Shown piece after piece: positions 1-9,337 of a DNA stretch of 64,000 nucleotides. The stretch is from the NCBI GenBank assembly GCA_041656735.1, contig JBBACY010000016.1, positions 4,264 to 68,263 on the forward strand, given 5' to 3'. The DNA comes from Perlabentimonas sp041656735. Lineage in GTDB: Bacteria; Bacteroidota; Bacteroidia; Bacteroidales; Tenuifilaceae. Each line of letters opens with the position of its first letter. Position 1 is the first letter of the stretch. Position numbers and translations under genes: made by a program. The notes under the pieces are model-generated. The model was not told where the DNA came from and searched no databases. It saw only the letters and a list, made by a program, of their open reading frames with translations.

Positions 1-1061
1 TTTGTAAGGCATTTTTCAACTATGCTTGCCATTTTCAGGAAACCAATTTTTTCGTTTAGGAAGGCCTCAACAGCTATCTCGTTGGAAGCGTTAAGAATAC
101 ATGGCATATTTCCACCCTTTACCATTGCTTCACGAGCAAATTGTAATGCAGGAAATTTATTGGTAGCGGGTTCCTCAAAGGTAAGGTTTGGGTAATTCGC
201 AAATGAAAAACGAGGGAAATTTGAACGAAGCCGTTTTGGATAGCCTAGTGCGTATTGGATAGGCAACTTCATATCGGGTAAGCCCAATTGGGCCTTTATT
301 GAGCCATCTTCAAATTGAACCATAGAGTGAATTATGGATTGCGGATGTACTATTACCTCAATTTGCTCGGGCTTTAGGTTGAATAGCCATTTGGCTTCAA
401 TAACCTCGAACCCTTTATTCATTAGGGTGGCCGAGTCAATGGTTATTTTATTACCCATACACCAGTTTGGGTGGTTTAGGGCATCTTTTTTCGATACTTG
501 AGTTAGCTGTTTGGCGGTAAGGTTACGAAAGGGACCACCCGATGCGGTAAGTATAACCTTTTCAATTGGGCTATTCTCGCCAACAAGGCATTGAAAAATT
601 GCCGAATGCTCAGAATCTACAGGAATAATTGGCACATTTCGTTCGTAAGCCATCCCCATAATTAGCTCGCCTGCAACAACAAGTGTTTCCTTGTTGGCCA
701 GAGCTATGGGCTTATTGGCTCTTATTGCATTTATTGTGGGCAATAGCCCCGAGTAGCCTACCATGGCTGTTAAAACCATATCAATAGACTCCATTTCAAC
801 AACCTGAGCAATGGCTTCATGACCTGCAAAAACCTTTATATCTTCGTCTTTTAATGCTTGCGCAACCTCGTTGTAGCAACTTTTATTGCCAATTACAACA
901 GCGTTGGGTTTGTATTTAAGTGCTTGTTTTATAAGAAGTTGATGATTGTTGTATGCTGTCAGAACCTCGACCTGAAAAAGGGTAGGGTGCAAGTCAATTA
1001 CTTCGAGAGCCTGTACTCCGATAGATCCCGTTGAGCCCAGAATGGCTATGTTTCTTTTCAT
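1..1061 (-). CDS. dxr: 1-deoxy-D-xylulose 5-phosphate reductoisomerase (partial, C-terminus outside window)
   Basis: Dxr (IspC) makes 2-C-methyl-D-erythritol 4-phosphate from DXP with NADPH, the committed step of the MEP isoprenoid pathway in the cytosol. My translation of the minus strand starts MKRNIAILGSTGSIG, with the dinucleotide-binding glycine motif at residues 9-15. It continues with the family signatures ANKETLVVAG, DSEHSAIFQ, TASGGPFR, HPNWCMGNKITIDSATLMNK and VHPQSIIHS, which hold the metal- and substrate-binding acidic and histidine residues. About 353 codons are visible of a usual 380-390, so only the C-terminal helical end is missing at base 1. The next gene downstream of its start region is an M23 peptidase on the same strand. 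ispG of the same pathway lies 1.3 kb away, beyond that peptidase and a tRNA. No frameshift is seen. Confidence 0.95.
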   Translation of the reverse strand, partial: MKRNIAILGSTGSIGVQALEVIDLHPTLFQVEVLTAYNNHQLLIKQALKYKPNAVVIGNKSCYNEVAQALKDEDIKVFAGHEAIAQVVEMESIDMVLTAMVGYSGLLPTINAIRANKPIALANKETLVVAGELIMGMAYERNVPIIPVDSEHSAIFQCLVGENSPIEKVILTASGGPFRNLTAKQLTQVSKKDALNHPNWCMGNKITIDSATLMNKGFEVIEAKWLFNLKPEQIEVIVHPQSIIHSMVQFEDGSIKAQLGLPDMKLPIQYALGYPKRLRSNFPRFSFANYPNLTFEEPATNKFPALQFAREAMVKGGNMPCILNASNEIAVEAFLNEKIGFLKMASIVEKCLT

Positions 1062-1091
1062 TGTTTTAGTTGGAAATTGTGCGTTTGCTGT

Positions 1092-1958
1092 CTAAAAAAT
1101 TATGTATTGCTCAGGGTTAATCGGATTGCCTTTATGCCATAGTTCAAAGTGAAGATGTGGGCCAGATGTGAGCTCGCCAGAGTTCCCAATAATTGATATT
1201 GCCTCGCCAGCCTTAACGTGTGTTCCTGCCTGTTTAAGCAGCTTACTATTATGCTTGTATACAGATAAGAGGTTGTTATCGTGCTGTATTTGAATTACGT
1301 ACCCCGTTTCGAGTGTCCAACTTGAGAAGGTAACTGTTCCGTCAGCAATGGCAACAATTACTTCGTTTGGAGGCGCTACAATATCAACTCCAAAATGACC
1401 AAGTTGCACGTTAAACGAGTTGGTTAGTACACCCTTTACGGGTGGAAAAAAATGGAATCGTGTTTGGCTAGGGGTCTCTTTTGCCGATTGGGCTATTGAG
1501 AGGTTATAAAGTTCTTCTGATTCAATCTGTAGCCTTAAAAGCGAGTCTTCAACCGAGCGAGAGAAACTAATTTCTCTGTATTTTACCGACGTATCGGGTA
1601 AACTTTCGAGGTTATCGGGGTGCTCTCCCCGTAGTATGGTGTGAAGGTTTCCAAGGTAAATTCTCCATTGTCTAAGTTCACGCTCTAGACTGTCTGTTTT
1701 TAGTGCATTCTCAATTATATACCTACGAGTGTTGCCATCGGGATAGCCAGGTATAAATTCTCGTACGGGCGTAAATGCAATAAGCAAAGTAACCGCAGTT
1801 ATTAGAATAATGACACCACCACCAACCATAGCAATAACATTTAGCCTCGAAAGGCGCATAAACCATACCTCTTCAAATGATTTATCGTTGTATATGCTGA
1901 GCCTGTACTTGCTCTTAAGCTTGTGGATGTATTTTTTCTTCGATTTTTCTGTACCCAT
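1092..1958 (-). CDS. M23 family metallopeptidase (LytM domain), membrane-anchored
   Basis: Predicted cell-wall endopeptidase that cuts peptidoglycan cross-bridges from the periplasm. I chose the ATG giving MGTEKSKKKYIHKLKSKYRL (288 residues); an ATG eight codons upstream is also open. A basic cytoplasmic N-terminus is followed by one membrane segment at about residues 41-62 (VIAMVGGGVIILITAVTLLIAF), a periplasmic coiled-coil-like stretch, and a C-terminal M23 domain. The zinc ligands are intact: HFGVD (H-x3-D) and HLHFE (HxH). The gene lies 30 bp downstream of dxr's start on the same strand, so it probably precedes dxr in a transcript. The N-terminal sequence type is common in Bacteroidales M23 proteins. 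Specific substrate unknown. Confidence 0.9.
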   Translation of the reverse strand: MGTEKSKKKYIHKLKSKYRLSIYNDKSFEEVWFMRLSRLNVIAMVGGGVIILITAVTLLIAFTPVREFIPGYPDGNTRRYIIENALKTDSLERELRQWRIYLGNLHTILRGEHPDNLESLPDTSVKYREISFSRSVEDSLLRLQIESEELYNLSIAQSAKETPSQTRFHFFPPVKGVLTNSFNVQLGHFGVDIVAPPNEVIVAIADGTVTFSSWTLETGYVIQIQHDNNLLSVYKHNSKLLKQAGTHVKAGEAISIIGNSGELTSGPHLHFELWHKGNPINPEQYIIF

Positions 1959-2166
1959 AATATTTCGTTCGAATTGCTGCAAATATAGCTTTTTTTACTG
2001 TATTGTTTTGGTTGCTAGCTATAATATGGGGTTAAAAATGGATCTATTTAGTATTAAATTTGGTTAACACTCCAATGCTTATTACTGATTGTTTTTTTTA
2101 GGTTTAAGAGGTGTTTTTAGAGGATGTGAAAAAAAGTGAGGCAAATTCAAAAAAAAGGGCATTTAA

Positions 2167-2197
2167 TTTGTAATGGCGCTTTTTTTTACTACTTTTG
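2167..2197 (+). promoter_or_regulatory. Bacteroidota-type promoter of tRNA-fMet
   Basis: TTTG at 2167-2170, a 19-nt spacer, then TACTTTTG (TAnnTTTG) at 2190-2197. This matches the -33/-7 consensus of Bacteroidota primary sigma factors exactly. It lies about 45 nt upstream of the tRNA, and the transcript would start near 2203. Confidence 0.8.
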
Positions 2198-2242
2198 CAC
2201 TGCAATTAAAAACAACGATACGTTAGTTCGAAAATATTATAT

Positions 2243-2315
<73 letters not shown>

Positions 2316-2320
2316 CTAAG

Positions 2321-2349
2321 AAAAGTCCTGATTTTCAGGACTTTTTTTT
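2321..2349 (+). terminator. Rho-independent terminator after tRNA-fMet
   Basis: AAAAGTCCTG, loop ATTTT, then CAGGACTTTTTTT: an uninterrupted stem followed by a T run a few bases after the tRNA. It closes the single-gene tRNA transcription unit. Confidence 0.9.
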
Positions 2350-2413
2350 GTGCCCTATTTTTTCTTTCCCACAATTTTTTAAAAAAGACAGAGTGCTAAA
2401 GTTGTATTTTGGG

Positions 2414-4300
2414 TTAAGGCTCAACCCAGTCGTCATACGCTTTTATTAGTTTAACCAGCTCGTCAATAGCCCCATTCTCTGGAATATTCTTTTTTATTAC
2501 CTCTTGTTTTCGGTAAAGGGTTACCCTGCCAGGGCCAGAGCCAACGTAGCCATAATCGGCATCGGCCATCTCGCCAGGACCATTCACAATACAGCCCATT
2601 ACTGCAATTTTTAAGCCTTTTAGGTGGGCAAGCCTTTTCTTTACTACAAGCAGCGTATCATTAAGGTTGTAAAGTGTTCGTCCGCAGCCGGGGCACGAAA
2701 TAAATTCGGTTTTGCTTATCCTAACCCTTGCTGCTTGCAAAATACCGAAAGCGGTGTCCCTAACCACCTTATTTTCAATTTGGTTTGGGTGAATTAGCAT
2801 CAGTCCGCTGGCAAGGCCATCAATAAAAATTGGGCCTAAAATTGCCGATGCCATCAGCTGAAATTCAGAGGGATTGGTACTATCAATTTTGGTAGAAACA
2901 ATGCAAGGGTTATCAATTTGGTTTGCCATAAATGCGAATAGCAGGTTTCGGTGCGAGTAAAACGAGTATATACTATTCCCCTTAAGTACTAAAACGGCTC
3001 GTGGGTACTTCTTAACCTTTTCGATAATATCAGTGGAGGCTGTATCCACATCAATTTCAATAAATGATTCGTTGGAGTTATTACAGCTGGCGATATCGGT
3101 TAAAATAAACTTGCATTTTGGGCTTTTCCCAACCAAAGGTAGGGTTTCCGAGTTTTGTATTTCTTCAGGACATATTTCATTAATGTATATATAATCGGCA
3201 GCATTTTCGTTAGGCAACCACTGTTCCTTTTGTTCATTATAATACCAACCCCATTCGGTTAAGTTTTTTTTCGATAGGGTTTGGATATTTGCCATTACCA
3301 CAGGAGGATTTTCGCCTCCAATACCGAAGATTTGGTTGGGCTTTTTACTCGAAATTTTAAGCGGGTTAACGGGGACGGTATTTACGCTAAAGGGTTTACT
3401 GTTTTGCCATTGACTAAATATTTGCACTAAGAACTTTGCAACAGGAATTTCATTCTCGGGTGTTTCGGTAAGCGAAACCCGAATGGTATCGCCAATGCCA
3501 TCTATTAAAAGAGATGCAATGCCAACGGCCGATTTAATCCGACCGTCTTCGCCCTCGCCAGCTTCGGTAACTCCTAAGTGTAACGGGTATAGCAACCCTT
3601 CGTTGTGCATCATGCTTACCAAATGACGGGTAGCCAAAACCATGGTACGCGTATTGCTCGATTTCATGCTAACCACCACCTTATGATAATTATGCTTGTG
3701 GCATATGCGTACAAATTCCATGGCCGAGCGTGCCATACCTATTGGGGTATCGCCATAACGGTTCATTATTCGTTGCGATAGGGAGCCGTGGTTTACTCCA
3801 ATGCGAATGGCTGTATTGTTTTGCTTACATATTTCGAGTAGCTCAATAAAGCGTATTTCGGCACGGTGTAAATCATTTTCGTATTCGGCATCGGTAAATG
3901 TAATGCTTGATGTCCGCGATTTATCCGAGAAATTACCCGGGTTAATTCTTATTTTTTCGGCGTATTTTGCCGCTTCCATCGCAGCCGCAGGGTTAAAGTG
4001 AATATCTGCAATAAGTGGCGTGTTGTAGCCTTTTTTTACTAACTCATCTTTAATAACGCCCAAGCTTTGGGCTTCTCTCACGCCCTGCGTTGTTAGCCGA
4101 ACATATTCGGCACCCGATTCAATGGCTTTAATGCATTGTTCAACACTACTCTCGATGTCGTTAGTGTTAGTGGTGGTCATGGTTTGAACTCGAATGGGAT
4201 TTTCTTCGCCAAGAGCAATTCTACCCACCATAACTTCAAGAGTACGTTTGCGTTGGTATCCAACTATATTAAAAATATTTTTACTTTTATAGTTATCCAT
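2414..4300 (-). CDS. ispG: (E)-4-hydroxy-3-methylbut-2-enyl-diphosphate synthase, large two-domain form
   Basis: IspG (GcpE) reductively converts MEcPP to HMBPP, the penultimate MEP-pathway step, using a [4Fe-4S] cluster. The start giving MDNYKSKNIFNIVGYQRKRT (628 residues) is preferred over an ATG 16 codons upstream because the family's conserved N-terminus begins here. An N-terminal TIM-barrel domain (RVQTMTTTNTNDIE, LIADIHFNP, RIGVNHGSL, HLGVTEAGEG) is followed by an inserted domain of roughly 250 residues. The C-terminal cluster domain has CPGCGRT and GCIVNGPGEM, which supply three cysteines and a glutamate. About 630 residues is normal for Bacteroidota, chlamydiae and plants, against about 370 in E. 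coli. It ends about 65 bp from the tRNA terminator and is divergent from the Usp gene. Confidence 0.95.
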   Translation of the reverse strand: MDNYKSKNIFNIVGYQRKRTLEVMVGRIALGEENPIRVQTMTTTNTNDIESSVEQCIKAIESGAEYVRLTTQGVREAQSLGVIKDELVKKGYNTPLIADIHFNPAAAMEAAKYAEKIRINPGNFSDKSRTSSITFTDAEYENDLHRAEIRFIELLEICKQNNTAIRIGVNHGSLSQRIMNRYGDTPIGMARSAMEFVRICHKHNYHKVVVSMKSSNTRTMVLATRHLVSMMHNEGLLYPLHLGVTEAGEGEDGRIKSAVGIASLLIDGIGDTIRVSLTETPENEIPVAKFLVQIFSQWQNSKPFSVNTVPVNPLKISSKKPNQIFGIGGENPPVVMANIQTLSKKNLTEWGWYYNEQKEQWLPNENAADYIYINEICPEEIQNSETLPLVGKSPKCKFILTDIASCNNSNESFIEIDVDTASTDIIEKVKKYPRAVLVLKGNSIYSFYSHRNLLFAFMANQIDNPCIVSTKIDSTNPSEFQLMASAILGPIFIDGLASGLMLIHPNQIENKVVRDTAFGILQAARVRISKTEFISCPGCGRTLYNLNDTLLVVKKRLAHLKGLKIAVMGCIVNGPGEMADADYGYVGSGPGRVTLYRKQEVIKKNIPENGAIDELVKLIKAYDDWVEP

Positions 4301-4459
4301 AGAAGGAGTTTTTTTTGCAAAGTACGAGTTTTGAGGTGTTATAAGCAAAGGGTTGTGCTTTCTTTTTGCAGGCAGATAAAAAATAGTTGTTTTTTCACCT
4401 CAACTAATGGGGTTTATTATTAAATTTGTTTATTGCGCAAATATAAAAATCTATACAAA

Positions 4460-5323
4460 ATGAAAAATATAATCGTTCCCATTGATTTTTCTGAAGAATC
4501 TTTAAATGGACTTAGGATGGCAGTTCTTTTGGCAAATAAGTTTGAAAGCAAAATCCAAATGGTTTATGTGCAAAAATCAACCTCGGAGGTGAACAGGGTA
4601 GGTTTTGCAGAGGAAAAAAAGAAAGCATTGCAAAGTTTTGAGACATTAAAGGGAGATTTTGGCTCGATGCTTTATGATGCCGATTGCCTAGAGTACATTG
4701 TAAAGAAAGGAAAAATTTACCGCGAGATTGTAAACCAGGCCGAGGCATTTACTAACTCTGTAATTGTAACTTCTACTCACGGGACTTCGGGTTTTGAGGA
4801 GGTTTTTATTGGGAGCAATGCCTTTAAAATTATATCAGCAGCCAAAATTCCGGTAATTACTGTTCGCCATGGAGTTGTACCCCGAGAGATTAAGAACATC
4901 ATTCTACCCATTGATTCATCAGCCGATACACGACAAAAACTTCCAATTACAGCCTTAATAGCATCTGCTTTTGGTGCCGAGGTTCATGTTTTGGGCGTTA
5001 CAAGCACTACAAGCGAGGACATTGAGAGTAAGATTATGGCATACAGCAAGCAGGTATGTGAATATTTGGCCGACCAGGGTATTAAGTACACATCGAAATT
5101 TATTTCGGGAATAAATACGGTAGACAGCACCATTAGCTATGCAATGGGTGTTGATGCCGATTTAGTGTCGATTATGACTGAGCAGAACGATTCGCTTGTG
5201 GACTATGTTTTGGGTACCTCGGCACAGCATATGCTAAACAAGTCGCCCATACCAGTTATGAGTGTAACGGCTAAGGAGTTTTTTATACTCGGTAGCTTCC
5301 GCACTAGCGGGGCGCCTTACTAG
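4460..5323 (+). CDS. Universal stress protein, tandem UspA domains
   Basis: A soluble protein of two consecutive UspA folds. The first begins MKNIIVPIDFSEESLNGLRM and spans roughly residues 1-140; the second begins IKNIILPIDSSADTRQK and spans roughly 150-283. Usp proteins bind nucleotides or other small ligands and accumulate under stress. The classic G-x2-G-x9-G-S/T ATP loop is only partly preserved: GSNAFKII in domain one, LGTSAQHML in domain two. ATP binding is therefore uncertain. I chose the ATG at 4460 because the beta-1 strand starts directly after it; an upstream in-frame ATG lacks support. A TAAATTTG -7-like element lies about 40 bp upstream. Transcribed divergently from ispG. Confidence 0.88.
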   Translation: MKNIIVPIDFSEESLNGLRMAVLLANKFESKIQMVYVQKSTSEVNRVGFAEEKKKALQSFETLKGDFGSMLYDADCLEYIVKKGKIYREIVNQAEAFTNSVIVTSTHGTSGFEEVFIGSNAFKIISAAKIPVITVRHGVVPREIKNIILPIDSSADTRQKLPITALIASAFGAEVHVLGVTSTTSEDIESKIMAYSKQVCEYLADQGIKYTSKFISGINTVDSTISYAMGVDADLVSIMTEQNDSLVDYVLGTSAQHMLNKSPIPVMSVTAKEFFILGSFRTSGAPY

Positions 5324-5356
5324 TTATTTGACCAACATTTTGATAAACAGTTACCT

Positions 5357-6490
5357 ATGGACAGAAAGTTAATTTTATTCCTTTGTTTATTATTCTTTAC
5401 TACATGCCTTAAGAGCCAAGAAAGAATAAAACTCTTTTACAATTCAGATTGGGAAATCACGAACGAAGACAAAGCAACTTATTACCGTGAATCTGAGTAT
5501 GATTTAAATAATTTTAAATTAAACGGGAAAGTTTATGACTATTCCTTATCGGGCGACCTACTTATGGAAGGGAATTATCTAAATGGGGTAGGAAATGGAA
5601 ATTTCACCTTCTATTATGATAATGGGAAAGTCAGAAATAAAGGTCAATATGAAAAGGGTCGAAGAATCGGGGAATGGGAATATTATTATAACAACGGACA
5701 GTTAAAGCAGGTTGTTTTATTTAAAGGCAGGGATATTAACAGCTTTGCAGTAAACGAATATTTTATAGTGAATGAATACTATAATAGAGAAGGAAATCAA
5801 CTTATAAAAAATGGGACAGGAACCTGGACAAATGATTCTATTCGAGTTGGTATGTTCGACATAAGAAGTTTGAAAACACTTGTAGGTCAGTTTAGAGATA
5901 GTTTAAAACATGGAGAATGGAAACTAATTAGAATCTCTGATAATAAATTAATGAATTGCGAACATTTTGTAAAAGGGGAATTTAAAGGTGCAGAGATTTA
6001 TAATGCCCAAGGCAATTATTATGGAACAACTTCAAGCGAAATAATACATAAAATCCCAGACGAAAATAATATAAAACTTGCACGTACTGAAAAATTCGAG
6101 TTGGATACTACGGTATTTCCTAAAGCGCTGTTGTTTTCTGACGTAGAAACAATTTTCAAAACTGTAACAGGGAGTGAACATAAGATACAAAATAGGAAAG
6201 CAGGATATATATACGGAGACTATAGTTTATTAGAGTTTTTAGCAGAAAACATTAATTATCCAGTAAATGCTTTTGAAAAAAAAATCAAAGGGAAAGTATA
6301 TGTTGGTGTTGTTATTGACTCATTGGGAAACACCAAAAATGTAAAATTAGTTAAAGGGGTACATAAAGACCTTGACAACGAGGCACAAAGAGTTGTTAGG
6401 TTGATTGACAAATGGATGCCAGCGCTTAGTGATGGAAAAGCAGTTGAATCAACGATTACAATCCCTGTTAATTTTCAGTTACTGGAATAA
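5357..6490 (+). CDS. MORN-repeat protein with C-terminal TonB-like domain, secreted
   Basis: A 377-residue protein with a signal peptide (MDRKLILFLCLLFFTTCLKS; a lipobox variant at TTCL is possible). Residues ~50-115 hold antitoxin-like MORN repeats of the form G-x-Y-x-NG-x2-G-x-W-x-YY-x-NG. The last ~95 residues read INYPVNAFEKKIKGKVYVGV, then VIDSLGNTKNVKLVKGVHKD, ending in VESTITIPVNFQL, as in TonB C-terminal domains. The combination is frequent in Bacteroidota and is periplasmic or outer-membrane associated. There is no N-terminal TonB membrane anchor and no exbB/exbD nearby, so a role in energising transport is not implied. It is followed by a bidirectional hairpin shared with lysA. Confidence 0.75.
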   Translation: MDRKLILFLCLLFFTTCLKSQERIKLFYNSDWEITNEDKATYYRESEYDLNNFKLNGKVYDYSLSGDLLMEGNYLNGVGNGNFTFYYDNGKVRNKGQYEKGRRIGEWEYYYNNGQLKQVVLFKGRDINSFAVNEYFIVNEYYNREGNQLIKNGTGTWTNDSIRVGMFDIRSLKTLVGQFRDSLKHGEWKLIRISDNKLMNCEHFVKGEFKGAEIYNAQGNYYGTTSSEIIHKIPDENNIKLARTEKFELDTTVFPKALLFSDVETIFKTVTGSEHKIQNRKAGYIYGDYSLLEFLAENINYPVNAFEKKIKGKVYVGVVIDSLGNTKNVKLVKGVHKDLDNEAQRVVRLIDKWMPALSDGKAVESTITIPVNFQLLE

Positions 6491-6578
6491 AAATATAGCC
6501 TAACACGCAGTATGTTTTACGCCCCACTTTTCTTATAAAATAGCCTTGTTTATTCACGCACGATTAACCTTCTAATAT

Positions 6579-6616
6579 AAAATTAAGGGGTAACCAAATG
6601 GTTGCCCCTTAATTTT
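6579..6616. terminator. Bidirectional terminator between MORN/TonB-C gene and lysA
   Basis: AAAATTAAGGGG at 6579-6590 pairs with CCCCTTAATTTT at 6605-6616, and AACC/GGTT continue the stem around a bulge. T-rich on both strands and placed between convergent genes, so it can end both transcripts. Confidence 0.8.
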
Positions 6617-6674
6617 ATGCATAAAATGAGACTATTAAGTCAATTTCATAGAGTGAATTTAGAAGTACCATTAT

Positions 6675-7805
6675 TTACATTACAGGCTGTTCTTGCTTGA
6701 GCGTAAACAGGGATGGTGTTATGCTGCGTAGATTATAGCGCGAGCTCATCGATTCGCCATAGGCGCCAGCGGAACGAATGGCTAATAGGTCGCCACGCAT
6801 TAGCTTTGGAAGCGGAATGGCGCTACCAAAAGTATCGCTACTCTCACAAATAGGGCCTACAACATCGTAAACCTCGGTATAATTGTTGTCGCTTCTCTCG
6901 CAGTAAATGCTATGTTTTGCTTGGTAAAGCGCAGGCCGTATAAGGTTATTCATCCCTGCATCAACCACAGCAAATGAGCGTTCATCGCCTTCTTTAATAT
7001 ATAGCACGCGGGTAATTAGTTCGCCGCATTGCCCCACTATTGAGCGGCCAGGCTCGAAATGCACCTCAATGTGGTTTTCAACCGACAGGTTATTTGCAAA
7101 TGCCTCGAAATATTCGGCGAAATTGGGAATGGGATTCAAAATAGGGTTCTCATAATCAATGCCTAACCCTCCACCCAGGTTAAGGTAGTATGGATGAAGG
7201 TGTTTATAGTCGGCATAAATTTTGGTTGCGTATGTAGCCAAATCAGCAAATTTGCTAATGTTGAGTATTTGAGAGCCTATATGGAAGTGAAACCCAATTA
7301 GTTCCACAGCCGGCAGGCTTGGCAAAATTCGAATGGCCTCGGTAAGCTCGTTCGTGCTAAGGCCAAATTTATTTTGACTAACCCCTGTGGTAATATACTT
7401 GTGAGTTCCGGCATCGAGGTTTGGGTTTAGCCTAAACGCAACTGGCATTATATGCCTTTTGTTTGCAGCAACCTGGTTAACAACCAGCAGCTCTTCAAAC
7501 GATTCGATGTGAATACACTTTATGCGCGCATCAATTGCAAGTCCAATTTCATCATTGGTTTTACCAACCCCAGCAAAAACAATTGTATTTGCTAAAAAGC
7601 CTGCATCGAGGGCGGCTTTAATCTCATTTCCACTTACGCAGTCGGCACCAAGTTTCCTTTTAGCAATGTGTTCTAAAATTTTGGAGTTTGAGTTGGCTTT
7701 TATGGCGTAGTGTAAATTATAGCCATAACGCGATGATTCTTCGATTGCCACATCGAGCGTTTGGCTCAGTAGGTCTAGGTTGTATCTGTATGTTGGTGTT
7801 TCCAT
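6675..7805 (-). CDS. lysA: Diaminopimelate decarboxylase
   Basis: A PLP enzyme that decarboxylates meso-diaminopimelate to L-lysine, the last lysine step, in the cytosol. Fold-III alanine-racemase-like barrel: the PLP lysine is K36 in HYAIKANSN. Further signatures are GFHFHIGSQI, GGGLGIDY, EPGRSIVGQCGEL, DAGMNNLIRPALY and GPICESSD (the cysteine that completes the partner active site). At 376 residues it is slightly shorter than typical LysA proteins. Its ATG lies three bases after the lysC stop, so the two are almost certainly co-transcribed and share the attenuator-like leader upstream of lysC. No intact upstream in-frame alternative start is needed. Confidence 0.95.
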   Translation of the reverse strand: METPTYRYNLDLLSQTLDVAIEESSRYGYNLHYAIKANSNSKILEHIAKRKLGADCVSGNEIKAALDAGFLANTIVFAGVGKTNDEIGLAIDARIKCIHIESFEELLVVNQVAANKRHIMPVAFRLNPNLDAGTHKYITTGVSQNKFGLSTNELTEAIRILPSLPAVELIGFHFHIGSQILNISKFADLATYATKIYADYKHLHPYYLNLGGGLGIDYENPILNPIPNFAEYFEAFANNLSVENHIEVHFEPGRSIVGQCGELITRVLYIKEGDERSFAVVDAGMNNLIRPALYQAKHSIYCERSDNNYTEVYDVVGPICESSDTFGSAIPLPKLMRGDLLAIRSAGAYGESMSSRYNLRSITPSLFTLKQEQPVM

Positions 7806-7808
7806 TGG

Positions 7809-9137
7809 TTAATGATTAGCTGGTTCAGGAATTGAAACAATACTTTGTAAGGCTCTAAGAGCTTGAATTTTACTGTCTTTATTTACGAGCAACGTGATGT
7901 TGTGCAAACTTCCACCGTATGATATTAAGCTGATGGGAGTATTGTTTAGCGAGTTGAATACTTTTGAGGCCATCCCGGGGTTTTCTGCCAAAAAATCGCC
8001 TACAACGCAAATAATTGTTTGGTTTTGAACAATTTCAACACTCGAGAATTCACCAAGCGCCTTGATAATACTTGTCAGGTTATCGGTGTTATCAATGGTA
8101 AGGGTAACGGCAACCTCGGAGGTTGTAATTAGGTCAACTGCCGTTTTATGCTCGTTAAATACGTCGAATACTTTTTTCAGAAACCCGTATGCCATCAGCA
8201 TTCTCAACGACTTAATGCGTATTGCCGTAATTCCGTCTTTGGCAGCAATCGCTTTAATTCCGCCGTGCCTATGTGTTGAGGTAATGGTTGTGCCAGTATC
8301 GCAAGGGTCTAGCATATTTTTAAGAATTACCGGAATATCCTTCTCCCTACAGGGGTGGATGGTTGAGGGGTGTAATATTTTTGCGCCAAAGTAGGCTAGC
8401 TCGGCAGCCTCATCAAACGAAAGGTCCCGAATGGGTAGCGTATTTTCAACAAACCGAGGGTCGTTATTATGAAACCCATCAATATCAGTCCATATTTGAA
8501 CCTCGCTGGCATGTATAGCATTCCCTATAATGGCTGCCGAAAAGTCACTACCTCCACGCTTTAGGTTATCAATCTCACCCTTTGTGTCTTTGCAAATAAA
8601 CCCCTGGGTTATAATCACGTTTATGCCCGTGCACGAGTCTAATATTCGGTTTAAATTTTCGGTTATGTATAGGTAATCAGGTTCTCCGTCTTTATCAACC
8701 CTCATAAAATGTAGCGCTGGAATTAATGCCGTGTCAACCCCTTGCTCAGAAAAATAGAGGTGTAAAAATTGGGTCGATAACGTTTCGCCCATTGCCAAAA
8801 TCGCCTTTGCAAGCTTTGGGGTAAACCCATCGAGTTTTGTATACATATCTCCAAATATCTGTTTTACATATTCCTTACCCTTCATTTTATATTTTGATGT
8901 GGAGAACAGATTGTTACAGGTTTCGAGGTGCATTTGCTTAACCGATAGGAGCATTTTTCTTGCGTCATTCAACTTAGTTTCCTTAGCATAGCTAATGCAC
9001 TTCTCTAGGTTGTTAGTAACTCCGGCCATAGCCGATAAAACTACAACGCAAGGTGTAGTAGTGGGAATTATGCGCGTTAAGTTTTGTATGCGCTCTGCTG
9101 AACCCACTGATGTACCGCCAAATTTTAAAACTTTCAT
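7809..9137 (-). CDS. lysC: Aspartate kinase (class III-like, monofunctional)
   Basis: Phosphorylates L-aspartate with ATP, the first step towards lysine, diaminopimelate, threonine and methionine. The N-terminus MKVLKFGGTSVG carries the catalytic lysine motif KFGGTS. GFICKDTKGEIDNLKRGGSD and WTDIDGFHNNDPR are the substrate and nucleotide loops, and residues ~300-442 contain the tandem ACT regulatory domains. No homoserine dehydrogenase domain follows, so this is a monofunctional kinase. 442 residues fits the family. It is first in a lysC-lysA unit and is preceded by a short ORF and a perfect terminator hairpin that suggest transcription attenuation. End-product inhibition through the ACT domains is expected from the family. 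Confidence 0.95.
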   Translation of the reverse strand: MKVLKFGGTSVGSAERIQNLTRIIPTTTPCVVVLSAMAGVTNNLEKCISYAKETKLNDARKMLLSVKQMHLETCNNLFSTSKYKMKGKEYVKQIFGDMYTKLDGFTPKLAKAILAMGETLSTQFLHLYFSEQGVDTALIPALHFMRVDKDGEPDYLYITENLNRILDSCTGINVIITQGFICKDTKGEIDNLKRGGSDFSAAIIGNAIHASEVQIWTDIDGFHNNDPRFVENTLPIRDLSFDEAAELAYFGAKILHPSTIHPCREKDIPVILKNMLDPCDTGTTITSTHRHGGIKAIAAKDGITAIRIKSLRMLMAYGFLKKVFDVFNEHKTAVDLITTSEVAVTLTIDNTDNLTSIIKALGEFSSVEIVQNQTIICVVGDFLAENPGMASKVFNSLNNTPISLISYGGSLHNITLLVNKDSKIQALRALQSIVSIPEPANH

Positions 9138-9162
9138 CGTTTTTTATTGAAGGGTTATTATT

Positions 9163-9194
9163 AAAAAAAAGGCCTGCAGAATTCTGCAGGCCTT
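9163..9194 (-). terminator. Attenuator-type terminator just upstream of lysC
   Basis: In the lysC direction, AAGGCCTGCAG, a 4-nt AATT centre and CTGCAGGCCTT form a perfect 11-bp stem (9169-9194), followed directly by eight T residues. It lies ~26 nt before the lysC ATG and ~27 nt after the stop of the short leader ORF, with no other gene to terminate. A conditional terminator for lysC-lysA is the simplest reading. Confidence 0.85.
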
Positions 9195-9220
9195 AGTATC
9201 TAGTTTTGAGTTATGTATCG

Positions 9221-9337
9221 TTAATCGCTACTAATTACAATAAGCCTGCATAAGTGCATACGTTTACCCTTTAACATGAACATATCCATATTATTAAGGG
9301 TATTCTTAGCGGCTGTATTTAGTAGGTACAAATTCAT
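9221..9337 (-). CDS. Putative 38-residue leader peptide of lysC-lysA
   Basis: A short ORF in the lysC direction, starting MNLYLLNTAAKNTLNNMDMF and ending CRLIVISSD. It has five Met, three Lys, five Asn, two Thr and two Ile, all but Lys-poor segments being aspartate-family residues. Codons 17-27 read M-D-M-F-M-L-K-G-K-R-M. Nucleotides 9244-9250, in codons 30-32 (TGC AGG CTT), can pair with the 5' arm of the downstream terminator over seven bases plus a G-U and an A-U pair. That would be an antiterminator. A weak -7 element (TAATATTG, 9355-9362) lies 17 nt upstream. Leader-peptide attenuation is known in this phylum for trp genes; here it is inferred. Confidence 0.6.
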   Translation of the reverse strand: MNLYLLNTAAKNTLNNMDMFMLKGKRMHLCRLIVISSD